Positions 57,873-64,000 of a stretch of DNA of 64,000 nucleotides are shown here, piece by piece. The position numbers were made by a program, and so were the translations under genes. This DNA is from Limnanthes douglasii subsp. nivea (Eukaryota; Streptophyta; Magnoliopsida; Brassicales; Limnanthaceae), in NCBI GenBank assembly GCA_036936605.1, contig JAUPFV010000002.1:339142654-339206653 (forward strand), in the 5' to 3' direction. The notes under the pieces are model-generated. The model was not told where the DNA came from, searched no databases, and saw only the letters and a program-made list of their open reading frames with translations. Within the stretch, counting starts at the first letter, position 1; each line of letters opens with the position of its first letter.

Positions 57873-58390
57873 TGATGTAGTTGCACAAACCTATGGATAT
57901 ATGGCCCTTTTGGACAAACGGAAAAAAGCTTTATTTGGAGCCCATATATCAGAATTAGGTGCTGCGACCACTCAAATCGAACGCATGAAGTAGCCCAAAG
58001 ATATTTGGAAGCATCATATATGATGAAGTTTAGGCCCTAAATTCCATCGTTTAAGCCCTCTTTTTGTTGTTTTCGTGAATTTTCTACATTTTTCTATTTT
58101 TGTTGGATTTTATTAAAATACTTAACCAGCTCCAATCGCTTTGAAATTGGGTTAGACTTTATTTTATTGTGTAAGGACAAAGATGTAATTTTTGCCTAGG
58201 GTTTCGAGCACTTCTATAAAAGGCTCTCAAACCCTAGTTTTCCCGTCAGACATTTTTCGAATAGAACTTGAGTTTTCTCTAAAGTCTCCTATACTCTGAC
58301 CTAGGGTTAGAGATTATCAATTTTCTGTTTTCGTCTTTCTTTTTGTTGTGCTTGCCGTCGTCTGTTCCATCTCGTAGTTCGGCGCTACCA
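57873..58390 (+). repeat. gypsy right LTR
   Basis: It starts TGATGTAGTTGCAC and probably ends GGCGCTACCA, giving 518 bp. A TATA-like CTATAAAAG lies at about 58214. The pol frame continues into it for 40 codons to a TAG at 57991-57993. The end is inferred from the near-match pentamer that follows. Confidence 0.75.
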
Positions 58391-58439
58391 GAAACACCGC
58401 TTAAAGTTGTTTCCTAGAGTATATTCTATATGATAGTCA

Positions 58440-59290
58440 CTCATAATATCAAGACTTTTTTAATATTCTCAAGTATATTTTAACTAAATTAAATGAAGTA
58501 GGAATATCTCTGATAATTCTTATTCTAGATTTCTCTAAAGTTTTCTATAAGAGACAACAAGAAATGTCTAAAGTGTAGTCCTCTTTAATAAATGAATTTA
58601 CCTCTTCGTTGTCACGTCATTATTTGATCTAATAAAATCTTATATCTCTTTAGCAATTAACTCAGGTTCAAATGTATCCTATGTTTTTTTGTAGAAATGG
58701 TGTTTCAAGTATGCAGCTCAATAAACCGCGTGATGGCCATGAAGCTAGTAGACAAGTCAAGTGATACATAAAGTATCCAGTTACATCTCTTTGAGACTTT
58801 ATTTTTACAATAAAATATCTTATATTATTTACACATATATATATATATATTTGAAACCAAAACTATGCTATAAGGCATAACGACATAAAGCTAACCTTAT
58901 AGCTGCACACCTTGATAAAAAACATGCACAATACCCTTAATTGCAACAACCCAACCAATAGTAGAAAGTTTTTTTTTATGATAACAAAAAATTAAACCAG
59001 AACTACTCTCCCCACTAATTAATTTATTATTTTAGGCTTTAAATAAACTTAAGCTAGACTCTCTACGTATTTCTTCAGCAACCATATCAACCGCATGATG
59101 TTCTTTATGAAAACTAATACTTTTTAAACGTTCAACATCAAGTAATGCTAGCAAACCCATAAAATCGGTTTTATTCGTAAACAAAAAATTCACATTATCA
59201 CGAAAACAATATTTTATATTGTAATTACCTAAACAAAACATCTCATCTACTTTCAATATTCTTTTGAATACTTTCAAGGTCACTAAGAGG
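58440..59290 (-). pseudogene. MULE transposase, N-terminal part
   Basis: Minus-strand frames include IIRDIPTSFNLVKIYLRILK near 58470-58535 and, upstream, ELIAKEI then DFIRSNNDV (about 58610-58670), fitting the region before the DDE domain of MULE transposases. An 83-codon frame at 59032-59283 (LVTIN-like start, ending SLSLFKA) may be the beginning. Similarity is weak and rests on position. The gypsy insert separates it from the DDE part. Confidence 0.5.
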
Positions 59291-59329
59291 AACGATGTAG
59301 TTTGACCATTATGTTTGAAAATTCACACT

Positions 59330-59560
59330 CGAGGTCTAGACATTGCCTACTGGCATTACATAGCTAAAACAATAGTAACAAGCATTGCATCTCGCATAAT
59401 TTACATGTCTAATCTCGCATAATTCATACGTAATCTATTATAGTCTAGCATACACAACACTATTATGCATGTATGAATGTTTCACATGTCTTAAGTATGT
59501 ATCGCATGTGAGATGAATTGTATTAATGAAACATCTCACGTTAAATACCCCACATATCTC
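59330..59560 (+). repeat. TCTCGCAT minisatellite, array 6
   Basis: Units include CATCTCGCATAATTTACATG, TAATCTCGCATAATTCATAC, TAGTCTAGCATACACAACAC and TGTATCGCATGTGAG, with a period of roughly 28-35 bp. It lies just upstream of the MULE N-terminal frame, inside the right end of the element. Confidence 0.7.
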
Positions 59561-59941
59561 TGCTATACGAAAGTGAAACTAAATATTTAATGAAGGCCAA
59601 TAATATATCTACGAGTTGGAAGATGGTTCAAGCATATTTTCTCTCTAATTATCGGGTTTGAATATTTTGGTGTTTCTCTCTCTAAATTTTGAGTTGTGAA
59701 AGAGAGGAAAAATCTCTTTTAGGATTATGGTGTTTCTTTTTAAAATAAAACTTTTTAAAAAAATGACTTATATAGTTCGTTGAAGGTATTTAGGGTATTA
59801 TTAGAAAATTGGGTATTAAGTGAGAGATAAGTAGCGAAGATGAATCTTAGATAGGTAATAGTGATACTTGGGTACTAAATGATTATAAAAACTAGTGATG
59901 GGTACCTTTGGGTATAATTTGTTTACTATATAAATTTAAAT

Positions 59942-60894
59942 GGGTAATATCAATAACCACCAAACATATTTTTGCTTTTACCAACATATTTTTGCTTTTA
60001 CCAATAACCATCCAAGATTTGCTAAAGTACAGATAACTATTTGGTTTTAAATTAAATTAGTGTAACCACTTGGTAGTCTGAAATACCCTTTAACTGTTTT
60101 TCTCTCTCTTGTTTTTAAATTATATTTCAAACTATAGCTCAAAAAATATCAAAAACTAGATATATAAAATTTAAATTTTTTGGATTTTTAGCTGCGTAAT
60201 TATGTGTAATTCGACTGCGTAATAAGCTTAGAAATGCAATTGCGTTCCAATTGTGAAATTATGTGTAATTGGATTACAAAAATGAGATTGTATTTCAACT
60301 ACAAAATTACGTGTAATTAGATTAAAAAAAGAAAATTTCTTCCATTTGTGGAATTACGTGCAAATGAGTTGCATAAATATAAAATAATAATTGCGCAAAT
60401 AGGACTTTGGTTACGACAAATCAATTATGTCTAATTCAAGATTACATGAAAATTAGTTGCGTAGATAATAAGAAAATAGTTGCGTAAATATGATTTTTAG
60501 TTGTAAAATAAGACTAGGAAAAAACTATTGTGTTTCATTTGCGAAATTACGTTTAGTTTGGTTACTAAAAAAACAACTTTATTCCAGTTACGTAATTATA
60601 TGTAATTTGATTGCGAAAATAGAAAAATAAAATAAAAACTTCTCCAAAAATATCACCATGAATTCGTTTTGGTAAATCTTAAAAAATAAAAAATAAATGT
60701 ATTTTGAATCGTTTTTTAGTTTGGGTGTGAAAGATATGAAGGTTGAAAATAACTAATGGTTAAGGTTGTACGTGTTTTGTGTGTTTAGAGGTACCATTGG
60801 AATCATTTATGTTGGAAGTAGTTTTTGGTAAACTTCAAAATTTAGGTGGTTATCGATGACTTTAAATTTTACAGGTGATTATAATAACTTACCC
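59942..60894. mobile_element. 953-bp Mutator-like MITE with perfect 9-bp target duplication
   Basis: The left end GGGTAATATCAATAACCACC and the complement of the right end, GGGTAAGTTATTATAATCAC, are imperfect terminal inverted repeats. The flanks are identical: AATTTAAAT at 59933-59941 and at 60895-60903. A 9-bp duplication is the hallmark of the Mutator superfamily. The interior contains a degenerate array but no ORF. I did not see a second copy in the window. Confidence 0.8.
60180..60625 (+). repeat. Degenerate tandem array inside the MITE
   Basis: GCGTAATTATGTGTAATT, AAATTATGTGTAATTGGATT, AAATTACGTGTAATTAGATT, GGAATTACGTGCAAATGAGT and GTAATTATATGTAATTTGAT recur at roughly 50-60 bp spacing, often preceded by TTCCA or TTTCA. 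Confidence 0.7.
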
Positions 60895-61053
60895 AATTTA
60901 AATATAACTATTTTATGATTTTTAAAAATTTAACTCAACTTTTTGTTTATAAACATATCAAATTTAATATGCAATTTCTATATTTGATGATGTAGTAAAC
61001 AATGATTAATATGTTGTCAACTCAACAATGAAAAATACACTCTTTTTTATGTT

Positions 61054-61056
<3 letters not shown>

Positions 61057-61119
<63 letters not shown>
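61057..61119. repeat. (AT)n microsatellite
   Basis: This is about 63 bp of TA repeats, the longest in the window. Confidence 0.98.
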
Positions 61120-61121
<2 letters not shown>

Positions 61122-61199
61122 TGGAACTGAAAACTTCGAACAATGTTTAAAGTTTAATTTCTTCCGGTTTTAACTGCAAAAAAAACTTATTGGTTTGCA

Positions 61200-61646
61200 T
61201 TATCTTATAATATAAAGTCATTTTTACTACGCCCGAGGACGATATTTTGATCTGATGATTATTAACCTAGTGGAGTAATTTTACTAAATTATCCAGTCCT
61301 CCTGGAGTAAACCTCCTTTTATTATTTTGAGTTCTTTAACTCTCATCACTTATTAAATATGTCTTTTAAGTATCTACGGTCTGACGTACTAGCCACTGCA
61401 AAGAACCATAACCTTTATTAGGTTTTTAGTATCTAATAACTAAAGCAGTGAATTAGTGGACCTCCTGCAAAGTACACATTAACCCAACTGATATCTACAT
61501 TATATTCTCCCATGAGAGTTACTATTATATGTAGGCCCAATATACTAAATGTCGATTACTTTTATTTTAACTGTACATTTAACAAGAAGCTTGGATACTC
61601 CAAACCTACACGTGATGATACATTCCAACTCAATGATTTCCTAACA
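61200..61646 (-). repeat. Probable Ty1-copia 3' LTR (copia-5), left limit uncertain
   Basis: On the minus strand CCAAGTGGAGGATTG (61645-61659) is a copia-type polypurine tract, and TGTTAGGAAATCATTG begins the LTR at 61646. The same arrangement is present in copia-3. The left end was not found. No coding sequence of the element could be recognised in 61650-62240. Confidence 0.55.
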
Positions 61647-61649
61647 ATC

Positions 61650-62250
61650 CTCCACTTGGATAATTCACATGTACTGAAGCATATCATTCCAAATATGTAA
61701 TATGTAACACTTTTGTCTTACATATAACCATCTAATATATTATCAAGTCAGATGATGGCCAATAACAAACTCAAAAGGATCCACCATGACTTATTAATGC
61801 GCAGTGAATCTACTATAATTACATTGCGAACTACCACGTAATATTACCATGTCATCAATACATGTCGATGTCCAACTGCTCCCACTTAACTAAATTAAGA
61901 TCAACTAATATAAAGGAATAAGGGCAAAACTGAATTATTATATTAATCAAATTATTTTATTCATACAATCAGAAATAATAATATAACTTGAGAATTGAAC
62001 TAGAATCCGGAAACTGAAATCAAAACAACACTCTCACTAAATCTAAATATCTTCTAGACTAAGAATATCCACATGAATTTTATACTTTATCTTGAATTAA
62101 CATAAACATTCATCCAGAATTCAATTATCAAAGCATATGAAATTGGTTAACTATAATCCATAATTGAGATGGTAGGTTTTAGTGCAGTATAAAATCAATT
62201 CATTTTGTAACTTCACCATTCATAAATCACCATTATGTATAAAAATATAT
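61650..62250. other. Stretch without recognisable genes
   Basis: It probably contains the 3' untranslated region of copia-5. Nothing coding was recognised. Confidence 0.4.
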
Positions 62251-62456
62251 TACCGTCACTTAGTTTTGAAAATTTAATGTATCTACTGAATGAAGATAAA
62301 TTATTGTTGTTGGCATTGCATCAATTCATTAAAGATCTCTAAGAATTGTAAGATAACAATAAATTACCACTATATGTATATATGTTTTACCATCACTTAA
62401 TTCTGGAGATTTAATGTATATACTGAATGAAGATAAACAATGATGGTTGGGATTGT
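62250..62456 (+). repeat. Imperfect direct repeat pair, about 140 bp apart
   Basis: ATTTAATGTATCTACTGAAT followed by GAAGATAAA at about 62270 recurs as ATTTAATGTATATACTGAAT plus GAAGATAAA at about 62410, with matching sequence before (TACCRTCACTTA) and after (TTGGSATTG). The second copy ends next to the LTR element that starts at 62463. Confidence 0.8.
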
Positions 62457-62462
62457 ATCTCA

Positions 62463-62879
62463 TGAGTCCGAATTCAGCATGCTCCCCGGACACGGACAGA
62501 TCAGTCCAAGGCCTCTGGACCGGACAGACCGGACAGATCACTCTGAACACTATGGCCATAGGACTGTTCGAACTATGACAAAAGTACTAAAAAACCTAAA
62601 CACTTCTTGACTAAGCTACTTGCTCTCCTACTTAGAGCTCATGGGTCTTTGAACATGACCCAGGTCCATTAAACATGACCCGAAAGCCCATAAGGGCCCA
62701 AACATCAGGGTATAAATACCCAACCACCTGCATTAACTATAGGTAATGAGAATTAACTGCTACCAAGATGCTTAATTATCTCTATACTCTCTACTCTAAA
62801 CACTTAACACCCACACATTTCCTTAAAATACCAACTGAAATTACTAGCCTACCCTCAGGCGATTATTATCCAAACCAAA
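62463..62879 (+). repeat. 5' LTR of the Tat-like element
   Basis: The LTR is about 417 bp, GC-richer than its surroundings, with several CCGGAC and GGACAGA motifs and a TATA box (TATAAATA, 62711-62718). The 3' edge is inferred from the primer site, as no CA terminus is obvious. Confidence 0.7.
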
Positions 62880-62899
62880 TTGGCGACCACAGTGGGAGC
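62880..62899 (+). other. Primer-binding site of the Tat-like element
   Basis: TTGGCGACCACAGTGGGAGC has the form of the Tat/Retand junction (TTGGCGCCGTCTGTGGGAAC). The matching tRNA is not assigned. Confidence 0.6.
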
Positions 62900-62950
62900 A
62901 CGAAGGTGCCTGAATCAAGCATTCAAAACCAGCTAAGAAAATCTGTCCGA

Positions 62951-63100
62951 ATGAATCCGGACAATCCAGAAGTACCACCAGCTCTGCTCGAAGTGGTGGG
63001 AGAGAACGATGAGTACACTATCGAAGAGCGTGATAGGCTCAAAGGTGAAATAGAAGCTCTGATAGGCACTCCAGACCCAGAACTGCTATTTTTTCCATGA
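62951..63100 (+). CDS. Short gag-like ORF in the Tat-like element
   Basis: An ATG 52 bp after the primer site opens a 49-residue frame, MNPDNPEVPPALLEVVGEND then EYTIEERDRLKGEIEAL. The acidic, proline-containing start and position are as expected for a truncated Gag N-terminus. No zinc knuckle or protease follows. A later open frame (63285-63548) contains SAAEAIGLSTGEVGNPAAIR but no known domain. Confidence 0.4.
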   Translation: MNPDNPEVPPALLEVVGENDEYTIEERDRLKGEIEALIGTPDPELLFFP

Positions 63101-63925
63101 TTTTAAGGGAGTGTTCTTAGAGGCTTGCCCCTTAACCAGCCGACTCTTTCTTTGATCGACTGACTTCTCCGGGGAGTTCTCTATATCTGATCCCATCGCT
63201 ATGAAGGGTGAGGGTTTTTTGAAGCTAGTGGCAGTTACTCCTGGTTCAACGATGGATTATGATTCCTGAACAGAGGAACCAGAGATGATGGGGGAAATGC
63301 TAGGTTGGAATAACTTTCTAGGCTTAGTGCCTTTGGAGGAAGAAGATCCTCAATCTGACTCTGCAGCAGAGGCGATTGGTCTGTCAACGGGCGAAGTAGG
63401 TAACCCTGCTGCGATTCGTCTTTCCTTCTCGACTTTTTGTGCCTTCTCCAACTCAGAGAGGTTGAGCCACCCGCCTTTGATCAAAGCAATCCTTGCTGTA
63501 AACATAAACTATCAAGTAAATCTTTGCTTTAGAGAGAGAAAGCTCTAAGAAAATATGCAGAGTAAATATGAAAGAGATAGTAAAACAGTAGAAAGTGAGT
63601 CTGAATTTATAATAAATCTGAAAAAGCATTTGATTCCTAGGAGAATTCGAAAAGTTTGGCAATGATTAAAAGACGGCGCTGATGTCACCATATGTAATTA
63701 AAGAGGTTGCTTTTCGAAGAAGGTGGGTTCGAAATTCAAGGTGAAAAAACGGCTAAAGCAACCAGTCAGAGTGTGACACGTGTCCCACGGACTCTGGCAA
63801 AAACTGTTTTGAATTCGTGAAGCTTTATCTGTCAGGGTAAACCCATAGACCTGTCCGGATTGAAAACTACTTCTAATGTCGGACTGTTTTTCAGGTCTCT
63901 GACAAGAATACTTGCTCAAACACCT

Positions 63926-63935
63926 AAAAAAAGGG
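63926..63935 (+). other. Polypurine tract of the Tat-like element
   Basis: AAAAAAAGGG lies 7 bases before the second LTR. Confidence 0.7.
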
Positions 63936-63942
63936 CTCCTAA

Positions 63943-64000
63943 TGAGTCCGAATTCAGCATGCTCCCCGGACACGGACAGATCAGTCCAAGGCCTCCGGAC
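63943..64000 (+). repeat. 3' LTR of the Tat-like element (partial)
   Basis: The 58 bp present match 62463-62520 with one difference, so the insertion is recent compared with the other elements in the window. Confidence 0.85.

Larger units (their letters stand above)
55050..58395 (+). mobile_element. Ty3-gypsy chromovirus remnant inserted in the MULE
   Basis: It has a left LTR fragment (55055-55275), direct continuation into RT, then RNase H, integrase and a full right LTR (57873-58390). Gag and protease are deleted. Flanking pentamers GAAAA (55050-55054) and GAAAC (58391-58395) differ at one base and are the probable target duplication. The element reads opposite to the MULE. Confidence 0.8.
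52840..59930 (-). mobile_element. Mutator-like element (MULE) relic with nested insertions
   Basis: MULE transposase sequence reads on the minus strand in three collinear parts: N-terminal 58440-59290, start of the DDE domain 54900-55050, and C-terminal 53420-54330. A gypsy remnant fills 55050-58395 and a TCTCGCAT array fills 54405-54860. The right end (about 59780-59930) carries GGTATTTAGGGTATTA and repeated GGGTAC motifs similar to the end of the element at 46150. The left end was not identified; 52840 is the edge of the flanking array. Confidence 0.65.
62463..64000 (+). mobile_element. Short Tat-like non-autonomous LTR element (runs off the window)
   Basis: TGAGTCCGAATTCAGCATGC and the following bases occur at 62463 and again at 63943, so 58 bp at the two sites agree except at one position. 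A primer-site-like TTGGCGACCACAGTGGGAGC follows the first LTR, and a purine run precedes the second. The internal region is only about 1.06 kb and lacks pol. LTR 2 is cut by the window end. Confidence 0.8.

Noticed and set aside
62250..62456. LTR pair of a small element
   Set aside because: The repeats are adjacent and lack TG/CA ends, a primer site or a purine tract. A simple tandem duplication is more likely.

Overview
The window is nuclear DNA of a flowering plant, probably a eudicot. It is very AT-rich, its one complete gene has GT-AG introns, and almost everything else is decayed plant transposons: Ty1-copia, Ty3-gypsy of the Tat and chromovirus types, plant L1-type LINEs, and Mutator-like elements. 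There is no bacterial organisation, CRISPR array or rRNA. The species cannot be named from the sequence.

Layout. At 1-11.2 kb a 2.8-kb block occurs twice in direct orientation (1-2826 and 8398-11203). The first copy ends exactly at a nearly full-length minus-strand copia element (2827-7603). An orphan last exon of a B3-domain protein (8011-8259) lies between the copies. From 15.25 to 19.7 kb lies a heavily mutated minus-strand Tat-type gypsy element. A plus-strand copia (21.39-24.81 kb) runs without a gap into a 5'-truncated LINE (24.8-29.9 kb), and a second LINE fragment follows (30.5-33.05 kb).

The only gene that looks functional is a four-exon RIN4/NOI-family gene at 34206-35195 (157 codons), with an AvrRpt2-type cleavage motif and a Cys-containing C-terminus. 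Its 3' flank is present again, in diverged form, at 47.56-48.0 kb. A repeat-bearing element (35.7-36.6 kb) interrupts the flank only beside the gene.

From 38 to 52 kb lie a minus-strand LINE (38.55-41.34), a copia 3' end (43.4-44.77), an 80-bp minisatellite (45.35-45.77), a Mutator-like non-autonomous element (46.15-47.33), a LINE 3' end (48.54-49.57) and a copia gag fragment (51.4-52.0). From 52.8 to 59.9 kb a Mutator-like (MULE) transposase relic reads on the minus strand. It is split by a gypsy chromovirus remnant (55.05-58.39). A separate 953-bp Mutator-like MITE with a perfect 9-bp target duplication follows (59942-60894). The window ends in a short Tat-like LTR element whose second LTR starts at 63943.

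The most unusual pattern is a dispersed family of degenerate tandem arrays built on the core GGTCTCGCAT. They occur at 2.0, 10.4, 35.8, 52.9, 54.5 and 59.4 kb, with a variant in the opposite orientation at 46.8 kb. The stand-alone examples are bordered by inverted copies of a second motif, CTAGTTTTGTTC-N-TCTTAAAA, and three arrays surround or interrupt the MULE transposase. I infer that the arrays are internal or subterminal parts of a Mutator-type transposon family.
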